This document shows, piece after piece, positions 33,924-45,627 of a stretch of DNA of 64,000 nt. A program made the translations under genes and the position numbers. This DNA comes from Axinella damicornis. Taxonomy: Eukaryota > Porifera > Demospongiae > Axinellida > Axinellidae. Every line of letters starts with the position of its first letter. The stretch's first letter is position 1. The notes under the pieces are model-generated. The model saw nothing but the letters and a program-made list of their open reading frames with translations, had not been told where the DNA came from and searched no databases. The DNA lies in contig OZ007506.1 in NCBI GenBank assembly GCA_963931865.1, positions 15,018,242 to 15,082,241 on the forward strand, given 5' to 3'.

Positions 33924-35160
33924 TCAGGCCACATTATTTCTTCCAGCAACAGCAATCTCAGATCTGAGAATGGCTACAACCAGACTAGAGTACATAACTG
34001 TGTGTCTCTTGTGATGGGTGCACGGGATGTAACCTTTCTCGCCCTTGAGTTGTCTGTCCACCACCACTGATTAGCCCTGCGTGCCCTAGCCTTGTGCTCC
34101 ATGACGTGCAGGACCTCCCCCTCGTAGAAGCCCAGTTCATCAGAGTCACTGGCTTGGTGGCTCAAGAGGGCATACACCACACCATTGTCAAGGCTGTTCT
34201 GGATGTCTGTGTGCGTGCATGAGGGGAGGGAGAGAGTGAGTGTGCATGTGTGTGTGTGTATCGTAATGTATGAAGTGGAGATTCAATCTCCTCTTGTATA
34301 GATGCATGTGCACCTCTGATTGGTGCATGTGCACCTCTGATTGTATAGCTATAGATGCATGTGCACCTCTGATTGGTGCATGTGCACCTCTGATTGTATA
34401 GATGCATGTGCACCTCTGATTGGTGCATGTGCACCTCTGATTGTATAGATGCATGTGCACCTCTGATTGGTGCATGTGCACCTCTGATTGTATAGCTATA
34501 GATGCATGTGCACCTCTGATTGGTGCATGTGCACCTCTGATTGTATAGATGCATGTGCACCTCTGATTGGTGCATGTGCACCTCTGATTGTATAGCTATA
34601 GATGCATGTGCACCTCTGATTGGTGCATGTGCACCTCTGATTGTATAGATGCATGTGCACCTCTGATTGATGCATGTGCACCTCTGATTGGTGCATGTGC
34701 ACCTCTGATTGTATAGATGCATGTGCACCTCTGATTGGTCAATCCTAACTGACCACCCAATGGCACCCATGATGTATGTACGTACCCAGTAGCAGTGGTG
34801 TATGGACCATGCATAGCATAATTGTATGGTAAGACGTATGCCAATTCTACCTTCACTACCATCGTTGCAATTGACTTGTGCATCAGCTAGTGGTAACTTG
34901 CGGAGCACTTGCTGAACACCCAGTGACCAATGGATATTATGAAGTGTTGTTGCCATAGCAACAAAAAGCAATACTGTGTGTCTGGTCAGTCACTGTAGTC
35001 ATTTGACATCGATCACTTTACCTGTTAGGTACTTGAGGCACTCAATGGTCGCATCATTGGTCCTCCCTCCTTAGCTGTGACTTCTGCTGCAGGCATACTC
35101 CTCCATGCCAATCTTTGCAGGGGTCTCCCCCTCCCTCTGTCTCATGCTCCCTGTGGGAGT
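33924..35160 (-). pseudogene. ASPP-like C-terminal fragment: last ankyrin residues plus SH3
   Basis: Two minus-strand exons. The upstream one (35022 to about 35150) reads GETPAKIGMEEYACSRSHS, stop, then TNDATIECLKYLT, with donor GTAAAG. The downstream one (33924-34206) continues in phase with NSLDNGVVYALLSH, DELGFYEGEVLHVMEH and QWWWTD, an SH3 fold. The link, and the triple Trp, match the Ank-SH3 junction of the ASPP/TP53BP2/PPP1R13 family (CSQFLYG...GVIYAL...EWWWA). After WWWTD the conserved GYIP lies in another frame, so there is an in-frame stop and a 1-base frameshift. Either a decaying copy or assembly errors. Earlier Ank exons are not found before the neighbouring gene's 3' end. Confidence 0.6.
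34290..34735. repeat. Minisatellite, ~21-26-bp units of TGCATGTGCACCTCTGATT
   Basis: About 19 units, arranged in a higher-order alternation of ...TTGG and ...TTGTATAGA or TTGTATAGCTATAGA linkers, inside the ASPP-like intron. It explains the 269-aa minus-strand repeat ORF, which is not a gene. Confidence 0.9.
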
Positions 35161-35191
35161 TATCAACAACCTTTGAACCTGAGCAAAAGCC

Positions 35192-35248
35192 CTGGCCGAG
35201 CATCACTGGTTGGAGCACTGCCATGAGAGGAGAGTGATGCTCGGCCAG
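35192..35248. repeat. Perfect 16-bp hairpin
   Basis: CTGGCCGAGCATCACT and its exact complement separated by 25 bp, probably a tiny foldback element. Confidence 0.8.
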
Positions 35249-35285
35249 TGCTTGCTTTGACATTTGCCGACTCAATACATTTACC

Positions 35286-35333
35286 TAGTCTCGTGCCCAG
35301 ACCCCACGTAGTTTCTGGCTGGGTACGAGACTA
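35286..35333. mobile_element. Minimal Mutator-like foldback (48 bp)
   Basis: TAGTCTCGTGCCCAGACC and its near complement. Flanks ACATTTACC and GTATTTACC (7 of 9). Confidence 0.75.
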
Positions 35334-35707
35334 GTATTTACCAGATGCCACGAATGAGCGCATGCATACGAACAAAATCCAGTCCAAAGTCTAGTCCACA
35401 GTCCAGTCAAGGTTTTGCACTAACGCCTCTGCATTCTTTCATGCAACCGAAAGCGGCGCGCGGGCCTGAAAACGAGGCTACGACATGCACACATACGCGT
35501 TTTTGGTTGTTACGTGCGTGAGTGTACAAACGTAATGATTGGTGACAGGTACAAAAGAGGCTATTACACAGCAAGAACATTAGGGGCAAACCAAGTGTGC
35601 TGCTGCCTGAAAAATGACTATACAAAAGCTCATGGAAGCAGCATCCAGACAAACAACTGAAATTAACTGCTGAGTATAACATAAAAGCATTTGTGGACAG
35701 CCACAAG

Positions 35708-35713
35708 TTTTAT
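35708..35713 (-). terminator. AATAAA polyadenylation signal of the ITAM adaptor gene
   Basis: Reverse-strand AATAAA 28 bp after the stop codon at 35741. Confidence 0.6.
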
Positions 35714-35740
35714 TGGCTACATTTTCGGTGCTTTCCCTCG

Positions 35741-38700
35741 TTAACACTTCTCCTCCACACCATTTTCCTGCCCATGCACTGGCATCAATGAATCGTAAAT
35801 GTTCTGTGGTGGTAAATCCATTTCTTCGTGTACTGGTGCACGATCTGCCGGCTCCAGAGTTGGCATGTCTTGCTCAATCTTGCTTTTTGTTGTTAATCTG
35901 GCACAGTCTGCTTCCACTTCAGGTAGTTGGTCTCCTACTGTATCGTATCCCAGAGCTTCGTTCTTAGCCAGTTCATTTGATGCTCTGTCGCCAACGGTGT
36001 CATACCCAACTGCATCATCGTCTACGTGGTCTATATCTTTTCGCTGTTTCAATACTCTAGCGTAGGGAGGATCAGACAGCACATCAAGAGGATCAGACAG
36101 CACATCAAGCTGAGAATAAGGATGATCAGTGGGTTTAAGTATTCTTGAATACCCATGTTCTGTTTCTACTAGTTGGTGCACTCCTTCTGACTGAGCCGGT
36201 ATTGGTGGTTCCTGGAATTCATCTTCCATATCTCCAAGATCTACTATCGGTGGTAATGGGGGAGGGTCGGGAGAGGAGGCCGACTCTTTAACGTCTATTT
36301 CCACATGATAATTCTCTTTTCTGTGCCTCTGTGAAGCTCGCTTTGCAGCAATGTCCACCGTCGCGTACTGGTCATCTACATCTGGTGACATCGCTTGGGG
36401 TGAAGCTGGTGAGGTGCCCCTCTCAGAAGGCGGCTGTTCCTCTTCCTCTGAAGTCTTCACAGATTTGTATCCAGGTTCATCAAGCTGCTGGTCACTGGGA
36501 TCTGTATCAGACTGCTTTACCGAATCATACCCTGGTTCAGTGTCAACAGGATTCAACAACTTCCGCTGAATACCCTTGGAAGCGGACATGGCTCTCTTTC
36601 TCAACTTAATTTCTTCTGGAACAACAGCATAACCTTCCTCGTCATGGTCAGGAGGTACCCCCTTATCCTCTACAGGAGAAGAAGGCTTTGTCACTTTGGC
36701 ATACCTCATATCTGTCGGTCCTACAGCGGCAGCGTCTTCATCCTCATCTTGTTCTTGAAGCACTTCCTCTTCTTCGTTCGCGTTCTTACCCACTCTATCA
36801 TACCCAGGATCTATACCTTCCGGATTCTCAGCTAAACCGCCAAGTATCTCTTCCCTGTTCACAGTATCGTACCCTGGCTCATCATCTTCATTCTCATTGC
36901 CTGAGTTGAGAAGGACGATATCATAATCTTCGTCGAAACTCTCTTTCCTTTTGCGGACTACAGTAACCGTGCCACTTCCTGAGGAATCTTCAGGTAGCTC
37001 AGGAAGGGGGAGATTTGCTCTGGGGTTGAAAACATTAGCACCAGCTGATCTCATGCTCGATGGAAGTGACTGTGACTTGACTTTAGCATGCTCAAAGCTA
37101 ACTTTCTTAACTGGTGACTCTGATTTAGTCCTCCCAACGTCAAGCTGTGGCTGGTCATACCGATCTTCGTCTACGTCTGGAGGTAATGGGGCTGGGATGT
37201 TTGGGGGAGGAGGTGGAGAGAGGTGAAGGGGGGAAATAGGAGAGGGGACATCCGGTAGCGGTTCCTGCTGGTCCCGTTCCCTTCTTGTTTTCCCAACCCC
37301 AGCTGACACAGATGACGTCTTCTTTCGAGCACCAAAAAAGGAAAATGACCTCTTTTTGGAATCGGCTTCACTTACTGTCTTTGTAAGCTCGCGTTTCTCC
37401 ACTTTTTTCTCTTTCATTTCTTTCTCTTTTAGTTCCTTCTCTTTGCCCTTTTTGTTCGGGATTGGAGAAGCTGGCACTTGGGGACAGGGAGCAACGTTTG
37501 TTTTCGAGATGCTGGGAGAACGAGGGGGGAGGGGAACAGGAACTAGAACAATTGGTGTAGTTGGTGAAGTGTGAGGTTTTATATCATCAGGTACAGTCTC
37601 GTACGTGTCTTCAGGACCTCCCATATCATCTACTGATTCGTACAGCCGCTCTTTTCGTTGCTTATTGGGCTTTGGTTTGACTTTGGAGTTAACGTCTTCT
37701 GGAATGCTATCGTATACTGTACTTTCACCCTCCGCTGGCATGTTAGGAATGTCTGGCAAGGGCAAGTGGGCAGCTGATTCTGTGTATGCTCTCATGCTTC
37801 GAACATCAGCTGGTACGGTGGTAGGTTCAAGTGGATCAGTGGCTGAGCGCATTCTTGCCTTGACAGACAGAGGGCCCCTGAAAACCTCTCGAACTTCAGC
37901 GTAGCTTTCTGTCTCTGGGAGAGAACGTTCTGACTCACCATGGCTTGGATGCCTCGTGACTTTGCCATAGGGAGGTTTTGAATTTGCAGCCTGGGGGTTC
38001 TCTCCACCTTTTCCCTCTTCCTCGGACTCAGAGCCTTCCATTTTATCCCCGCCTTTTGGGAAACGGGCATATGAATATGGGTCATCATCATCATCATCAC
38101 CACCGTTCTCTTTATCAGAAGAGTCGGCCTCCTTTCTCTCCTCTTGCTTGGTTTCTTCTGCGGTATCGAGAGCTGGGATCTCAGGCAGTGGGTCTTGGCT
38201 GCGGGCGGAAAGACTTCTTACCTTGCTCCCCGCACTCTGTTCAGACTCAGGGGACATTCCCCTGTCCCGGGAGGAGGAGTCGGTAGCATCAGTTTCACCT
38301 GAAAGGCTGGTCTGTCCCTCTGCTGAATTTGCCTCATGCTGCCCATCCACGATCTGCTTGGGTGCCAGAGCGCCATTCCTCACAAAGTTGTTTTGTGAAT
38401 CCATCTAGGATACAAAATTTGAAAATGAGCTTCGTATAGATACACACATGGTTTTAGTCAACATTTAATTAGTTTGATTTACTTCTGACCCTCACCCCAC
38501 CAGATGCCTCAAAATGGATCATGTGACTGAATTTTATGCACACTTCTAAATAAAGCCCACAAAGGCATGCACACATCTTTCTTTCAGATCCTGATAAGCA
38601 TTTTGCAGTGTGGTTATTGTATAGTAACGGTCTAAGGCTCTCACCTTCGGCTCGTGCATCATCTTTGCCCTCAACCATGATGCATTGCCACTACTGTCCT

Positions 38701-41700
38701 TGCTCATTAGCTACCACTGAACCATGAAAACCTAGGAGTCTTTGTATTATCATATGCATAGGATAAGTGTTTCTGATGTCATCACCAAACAGCACGTAAA
38801 GCACTGTAAAACGTTTTCGTAACTGTAACTTATAACCTCATTCCAGGGCTTTCGCCACCTCGGGTCTTCGATCGTTTGCAGTATGCAAATATGGAGGGGG
38901 TATTAGGCCTGGGAGATCTTGTCACGTGTGTGATGTCAGGTAGACAGAGGGCAGACACAGAGAGGCAGTGCTTGAGCGTGAGGTATTGATGCTGCCTTAC
39001 GAATGCTCCCCTTGGATGGACAAGAAAGGGCTTCGAGGATCCTTCATTGGGCACCAGCCCCCCCTACTGTCCACCTTACAATTACATCACACACATGACC
39101 AGATCTCCTAAGCCTTTCCTCTCCGTATTTGCATATACTGTATGCCATGAAAGGCTGGAGTTGGGAAGGTCTGGGACAAGGCCATCTACTCATCTACTAC
39201 TCAGCTTGCCATTATAGCAGCACTCCACACAAGGTTGTGCCTATCTCGTAGGTATCACCTACCTGCACAGTAACAGTAACAGTTTCTGGCTTCACAATTT
39301 CTCTCGGACTGCATGAGGAGAACAGATACACAAAATACAAATGAGTGAAAATTCGGCCCCATGCTGACTTACACTAATCCCATAACCGGAAATATGCATG
39401 TGGTTGTGGATGGTGCAGGAGTGTTATTTTGGTGGCAATAGCATGAGTACTGACAGTGCTGTGCGGAGATAATTCCACGAGGTGAGCATTTGAAAGCTCA
39501 TGTAAGCTCGGAACTGTCAGTATGAATGGTATTACCGCACAAACTGCACTCTGCACCACGGTGGAGAGATAATCACTTGACCCAATCAGCGAAGGTTGTT
39601 TACAGTATAGGAATGTTATCATGGTGGGTTTATTGTGTTGCTATGTCAACCATGCATGTTACATCACTAGACACTGCATAAATGAAGTTTAATGGTGGGA
39701 ACCAACTAACAGTTGGAATCAGCTTGCTGCGAATGCGTGACCCCCCCCCCCCCCCCCCACATGGGGATTAGCAGGTTGTGGTCCATGCAGTGGCCACCTG
39801 GTGTAAGGAGCCTGTGCAGTATAGAGGCATCTATAGCACACATACATGCAGCATGGGCTCTGGGTTAGCCGGTTGGTCAGCTTGGTGTGTGCACCCCTGC
39901 ATATGCATGGGGATTAGTAGGTTGCGGCCGACACAAGTGGTCACCTGGTGTAAGGGGAGCCTGCACAGCACAGAGGCATCTATAGCACACATAACAGCGT
40001 GGGCTCTGGGTTAGCCGGTTGGTCACCAGGTTGAGCAACTCCTTGTAATTCCTTTATGCCCGCAGGCATGCACGGAGTTGGGGCCGCAATGCATGCACTA
40101 CTCTATACAGGGGTCTCCCCACTCACGCATGGGTATAACCCTCCAGCATACAGACTTAATAGCTAACAGCCTTGGAGCAGACCACCCCCTTTTAATTTCA
40201 TTAACGGGTCACCTAAAGCTCATCACCATGGCTAATATAATCTGACAGTGGAATTCAACTGGCAATGTAGACGTTTGATTACGTCTGTACACTCGTGAGC
40301 GGATACTAAATGTTACGTCGTCCACACAGTTATCACAGTAAGCGAATATGGCCTGTGGCAAGTGTTACGACAGCTCTCGATCGTGCTCTCTCCTATGCCC
40401 TCAAGTGGCAAGGCACTCCAACAGCGACCTGCGATTGAAAGTAGCATGTGGCTACTGTCACACTGATGGGGTGGAGTTAACTCTTTAGGGGCCAAATTCT
40501 TTCTCTAGGTCATTTTCAGTCTATAGAACACTTAAACATACCCTAATTTCTGTTCCCTGGCATTGCTGGGCTCGAAACTGCTCACACAGGTAATTTCAGC
40601 TATACTGAGCATATACGTGACTTAACCACACCCACCACTTAACGAGCTTGCAATCAAGCCTCCCGAGAAATGCCAACCTGCCGTAGCTGAAAAACGGGCG
40701 ATGTATGCTGGAAATGGAGGCCCTACAAGGCAAGACAGCTACTTTCTAAGTCCATTTATGCCAAAAACGGCGGAAATGGCCCTTCCAGTGCCGACCAAGA
40801 CCTTTCTATCGCGGAGCCCAGACACGGCCATGCTGTTTGCACCCTCCGGGTGCACCCACCTCCCCCTGTCCCACCCTTTCTACTGTCGCAGAGCCTATCT
40901 CCCAAGGACATTGCCGGATGTGACATCATGAAGCTGAAAGTCTCATGACACCTTAAGGCGTCATTAGCAGGGAAAGGGTTAAAGTGCTGCCAGACCCTTC
41001 TGTTTGTCAGGTAAGTGTGTTGCTGGTGGCAGTGTACGCAGTTGTGTCACCCCTCATCTCGCAGATGAAGGACCAGTGTAGCAAAATAGAAAACATCACA
41101 TGCTCAAACATGTGGCTACAAAGATGTCATTTAATAGTACCGCCCCCTTGTGAAAACGTGTTTTGGTTACAGATAATTACATGTAAGTGCATGCATAAAC
41201 AGTGGAAACCAGGCCCTTTTCTCCTCCCTCTCTCCGGCCTGTGAATGAGGCTAGGTCTCTAACACACCAAGAGCTCATGGCAAGTGTATTGATTACAGTA
41301 CATTCCATATATGGACAAATGGTGAGGCTCTTTCGTAGAATTTGCATTGCTACAACCTTTAGAACACACAGTAACTTCCATTATCAACAGAGAGTTTACT
41401 TAACTGAATGTTCAGTGCACTCAGTGTCTAAACAGGGTTGTGAGTATACAGGATCAGTCCAGTAAGTGGCAGAACTAGTTGGGGTGAGCCTGAGCGAGCC
41501 CCACACTAGCGTACGTGACTTCATTGTGCAGTGCGTGTGTATGTTTGCTTGTTTGCTTGGATCTTGCACTTACTGTACATTTTAAATCAGCGGATTTCAC
41601 TTGCACGTGCACAATAATCTAATTCAACGAACCGTACGTATTTCATTGATGCAAGGAATAGTGAACAGCCTACCTGTTCGATGGACGATGGCGACAACAA

Positions 41701-43952
41701 ATACGGAGACCACTTGTGGACCAACCTATTCATTGGCTAGAGCAATAAGCGAACCATGAACATTCTGCCTCCTCGCTGGCAACAACAAAGACAGAGACAG
41801 CTCGTGGACCTACTGCTGGGGCATGTGTGGGTGGTGGCGTACCTGCTAGACTGCTTCAGTGAACACTAACCTGACTCACAGTTGCTGTGTATGTTTATAG
41901 TGTCATAATTTCTGTGGCTTACATGCTCATTGCCCAGTCACATTCTGATGAGTCATGTGAATGCAACTGCCCCTTGCATGTACATGTCCTGCATGTACAT
42001 GCACTTCGCTCAGGCTCGCCCGCCAATGTCCTGCATTCCACTGGTATAGGACACTATCACAGAGATTTCAGTCAGCATCCAGAGATATCGCTGCATTCAT
42101 TCGATATCCTTAGCTGCTGATTGTTGAAGGGAGTGAGCTAAGTACCGCTCGCCATTTGCAGTGTTTTGGCGGTTTGGAAGAGCCATGCAGCTGTTTAAGT
42201 GAAATGCTCGTTACTCAAGGCAACATGAACGGCCCACTGGAAAGATCTGCTCACGTCCCACTGCACTGCATGTTGATTCTAACACAACAACTAGTCCGTG
42301 CAGCAATGGTCATGGAGCCACACCACATACACAAACACTCACTCTTTCAATGGTACCACTTTGCCAGCTTGCAGCTGGGGTTCGTAGGTGTTTGCCGACC
42401 CCCCAGCACAGAGTGCAAGTACTGCAACCAGCGCTACCACCCCCACCACTGCAACCACCAGCACAACCACGATTGGGGTCGAGGTACCCCCGCGAGATTG
42501 CCTCTGCTGCATAGCTGAATGGCTCGTGCCAATTGCATTCCTGCGAGACAGCCTCAATGTGTCAGGGAGGTAGAGAGGCTCAACAACCTTTTGTTTAGCT
42601 GCAGTGACGAAGGTAGAATGTGAAATCAAGGTTTAGAAATGCACCCGTTCTAAAGGTGGGCACTAATTAGCAATCCTTTCTTCTTAATAAATTTATGCAT
42701 GACATTCACCACTGGTCCAGGAGCCCACAATGGGTTCAATATGGGCTCCTGTGTTTACTATATAAGATTGGTTAGCAATGATCACATGTACCTTGAGGCT
42801 ACAGTGACTATTAATTGTGGGTACTAATTTTGCGATTTTATATGAGCACCGGTGAATTTGCTAAATCACATCAAATTTTGAGTACTTTCGAGGGGCAACC
42901 GCACTCCTGGTAGCCGTTGAAACGCCGGCTGCGACTCGCCGTAGCGTTAGTTCCAATTAACGCACATGCCACGTGGCAACCACGCTCAGTCGATCGCGAG
43001 CAATGGCGGCCAAAAGGAAGACAGATATTATTACAGCACTCACAACTTAGCCAGCATGGTGAGTTTTTGGCATGTAAGCGTCAGTGAACGACAGCGATCA
43101 CGGCTGTGTGGTCAGAATCTTCGTGTGCCTTTCCTAAGAATGGTACTGCCACCGGAAGTCGGAGAGAGCGCTCGAGCAATGGCGGCCACGGCGAGACAAA
43201 AGCGCTTGTATCTCCACCACCAAGGTGAGTTTCAGCACAAAAATTGTACGCTTGGGTCACTGAACGATAGCGATCACGATGGTGTAGGCAGATTCTTTGT
43301 AGGCCATTCGCAAGGTAGTGTAAGGTTATTTACATTATTTACATTATTTACATTACGCGGCACAATTTTTCCTATACCAGGAGTGTAACAAGTCGCTAAA
43401 GTTTGTACTCGCAAATAATAGTAGCCTTAATTAGGAACTTTCTTTGTGATGTTTGAGGGCACTTTGGTTCTCTTTCTAAAGTATAGCAAGCAGAGCCTCG
43501 ATCTCAAAGGTTCTTCACGTACAATACAGTTAGACCATATCACAGCCAACTACAGTGTATAGCCTATTTGAAGGCCGGTATGGCATGACAATATAATTAG
43601 GAAGGGCAACCTCATCACAAGTGATGGAAGGCTAGACACACGGAGATACCGATAGTAACATTTTGTACAACGGACAAACGTAAAGCTGAGGGGAGACTTG
43701 GACAAATGAAAGCTGCCATGGAATGAGACCTAGCTGGGACAGATCAAAAGCTGGAGTGAGACCCGGTCAGGACAGATTTAAAGCTAGGGAAGAACAGAGA
43801 TGTACTGCATGCAATCATAACTACTCACTTTCAATTGTGATATCCCAGCAAAGTGTGTTGGTTCCATCGCAAGAGCAAGTCACAGACAAGTTGCCATGGT
43901 AACTCTGTACCTGTCCACCCAGGTCCTCAGGTGCAAGCATCATCAGCAACAG
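35741..43952 (-). CDS. Single-pass membrane adaptor with ITAM and 20 YxxPhi motifs
   Basis: Four minus-strand exons (43829-43952, 42343-42598, 39263-39308, 35741-38404) join in phases 1, 2 and 0 to 1029 aa. The first visible exon gives a hydrophobic LLLMMLA start and a short Cys-rich ectodomain (SVTCSCDGTNTLCWDI). The second encodes a ~24-residue Val/Ala/Leu TM helix ending LCAGG. The 46-bp third exon bridges to a single large exon for an acidic, Pro-rich tail. Tyrosine motifs include YDSI, YESV, YETV, YDTV (three times), YDRV, YAKV, YATV, YDSV and YARV; a DRYDQP Crk-type site; two ITIM-like sites (VGYDTV, LGYDTV); and an exact ITAM, E-x-x-YSRI-x7-YSQL (36107-36160). LPxIP/LPxVP repeats could bind SH3 domains. 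The layout resembles vertebrate PAG1/LAT/LAX adaptors, but I see no sequence orthology. The first exon with the start codon is not found. Confidence 0.75.
38846..39190. mobile_element. Degenerate Mutator-like MITE, GGCCTGGGAGATC subfamily
   Basis: Shares GGCCTGGGAGATCTTGTCAC, the GTAGACA block and CAGATCTCCTA(A/G)GCC with 47040-47395. Both lie in introns or spacers and have arms around a GCAATGAA/CATTGGGCACC core. Confidence 0.65.
39740..39758. repeat. Pure C homopolymer
   Basis: C19 run directly before a local duplication. Confidence 0.85.
39759..40030 (+). repeat. ~130-bp tandem duplication
   Basis: GCATGGGGATTAGCAGG, GTCACCTGGTGTAAGG, AGAGGCATCTATAGCACACA and GGGCTCTGGGTTAGCCGGTT recur in the same order in the two halves (39759-39890, 39903-40030), about 90% alike. 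In the adaptor gene's second intron. Confidence 0.85.
41140..41253. mobile_element. Right end of a Mutator-like MITE (60769-61377 subfamily)
   Basis: AACAGTGGAAACCAGGCCC, TTTTCTCCTC and ...AATGAGGCTA match the right terminus of the 609-bp element near 61 kb. The left end is not found. Confidence 0.6.
41479..42026 (-). mobile_element. GGGGCGAGCC-type MITE (548 bp) in the adaptor gene's intron
   Basis: TTGGGGTGAGCCTGAGCGAG at left, TTCGCTCAGGCTCGCCC at right. The internal order is reversed relative to the copy at 24437. Confidence 0.85.
42950..43320 (+). repeat. Dispersed and locally duplicated ATGGCGGCC-containing repeat
   Basis: TTCCAATTAACGCACAT, ATGGCGGCCAAAAGGAAGAC and ATTATTACAG...CTCAC recur near 58868-58980. 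A second, degenerate local copy (ATGGCGGCCACGGCGAGAC, TGAACGATAGCGATCACG) follows at 43180. The 140-aa ORF across it is not convincing. Confidence 0.5.
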
Positions 43953-44281
43953 CTGTACATGAGTCAGAGGGAGAGATGGGGGGGCAGTGTCGTGAAACAA
44001 CCAAATAGCAAGTCATGTTTGTGTTCCAAATGGCAGCTGTTTATGCATTGTGGTATGCAACTGTATCTTGGTAGGAATCCTAGCAATTCAAACACAACCC
44101 ATTATAGCCAATTACACACTAAGCGAAGAATATTTAGTATCACGAATGAGACCAAATATCAGATGACATGGGGAAACACAATCTGCTCTATACTTCCCAC
44201 ATAATATTTGAGACGCCATTGATCATAGTGTACTCTGATGACAACTGATGACAACTGAGGCATCTCAACGAACTGCTAGGC

Positions 44282-44703
44282 TCTGGTCAGCGGTGACCGT
44301 ACCTTGGTCAGCATTGACCGTACCTTGGTCAGCGGTGACCGTACCTTGGTCAGCGGTGACCGTACCTTGGTCAGCGGTGACCGTACCTTGGTCAGCGGTG
44401 ACCGTACCTTGGTCAGCGGTGACCGTACCTTGGTCAGCGGTGACCGTACCTTGGTCAGCGGTGACCGTACCTTGGTCAGCGGTGACCGTACCTTGGTCAG
44501 CGGTGACCGTACCTTGGTCAGCGGTGACCGTACCTTGGTCAGCGGTGACCGTACCTTGGTCAGTGGTGACCGTACCTTGGTCAGCGGTGACCGTACCTTG
44601 GTCAGCGGTGACCGTACCTTGGTCAGCGGTGACCGTACCTTGGTCAGCGGTGACCGTACCTTGGTCAGCGGTGACCATGCCTTGGTCAGCGGTGACCATA
44701 CCT
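44282..44703. repeat. 21-bp minisatellite, 20 units, TTGGTCAGCGGTGACCGTACC
   Basis: Twenty nearly identical units; only the ends and one central unit vary. Each unit contains the inverted repeat GGTCA-GCGG-TGACC. As 21 is divisible by three, long ORFs exist on both strands. The minus-strand one (GTVTADQ repeats) lies 5' of the adaptor gene's first visible exon, but no splice link can be shown. Confidence 0.95.
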
Positions 44704-45178
44704 TGATGTGGCACCAATAACACAACCATTTGGAAACAGCAGAGCTCAAAGGACACATACGTACACACGTCACTTAGTATCATGTGAGTATTATGTAATC
44801 AGCAAGTAGTCCGGCAGAGTACCCAACATGACGTGAGTGCAGCAGATTACAAGGCTGTACTACACTGGACAGATGGACAGGTGTGCATATTCTGGTACAT
44901 ACACCTTCATTGGTCCCTCTTGAGAAGACACTACAGTGCAGCTGCCAACGGGTAATACTACTTAGCTGATTGCTTTGTGAGTATGCACAAGTGCTACTGG
45001 AGTGAGCCACTGACAACAGAAGCCACAGCAATGGGTGAAACGTAGCTGCAGCTTTATTACTGTTGGCCCACAACCATTTAGTGCACTGCAGATGGCTGCG
45101 GTATCTCTACTCTCTACTACATTGTATATTGCATCAATCTTCTTGGGTGATAGGCTCTGCACCAGTACAAAGGGTGAA

Positions 45179-45179
<1 letters not shown>

Positions 45180-45209
<30 letters not shown>
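45180..45209. repeat. Pure G homopolymer (~30 bp)
   Basis: Uninterrupted G run. Between 44704 and 45627 no gene is supported. Confidence 0.9.
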
Positions 45210-45210
<1 letters not shown>

Positions 45211-45627
45211 GGTGGGCAAGTTCAAGCCTTCAGAGCATACAGTTGTATGTACGCTTAAGTGTCAAAGCTATAGCCGTGTGGCATGACTCAGAACTGCCTA
45301 GGCCATTTTTGGGGCATGTACAGTAAGGGCTTAGGAACAGCACTCTGACATTGCAGAGCCTCCAGATCCAACATCAGAGGCCTGCTGTGTTGCTAGAATG
45401 GATTTGGCTTTCTCTGAGCTGCTCAATCAGAAAGTATCAGTGGGTACAGTCATGGTAATACACTACATCTATCGAAAGAGGCTGCCAGTAGGTGCATACA
45501 TGTATGTGCTGAAGGATTAATACCATGAATTTCAGTGCTTGGGGGTGTACTACTTCAGCAAACTCTTCCAACGTACACTTTAATAATTTGTTATCTTCCT
45601 ACAACAGCTTCTGAAACCAGCTTCTGA

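Noticed and set aside
34162..34971. 269-aa repeat protein (HMHQSEVHMHL)
   Set aside because: It is the minisatellite read in an open frame, lying inside an intron of the ASPP-like piece.
34895..34985. Exon reading VAMATTLHNIHWSLGVQQVL between the Ank and SH3 pieces
   Set aside because: The Ank and SH3 exons already join in phase and match the ASPP family without it.
36951..38286. Plus-strand ORFs of 60-103 aa
   Set aside because: Antisense shadows of the large tyrosine-motif exon.
44248..44783. Four overlapping 138-172-aa repeat ORFs
   Set aside because: A 21-bp array stays open in many frames; no splice link or start context could be shown.
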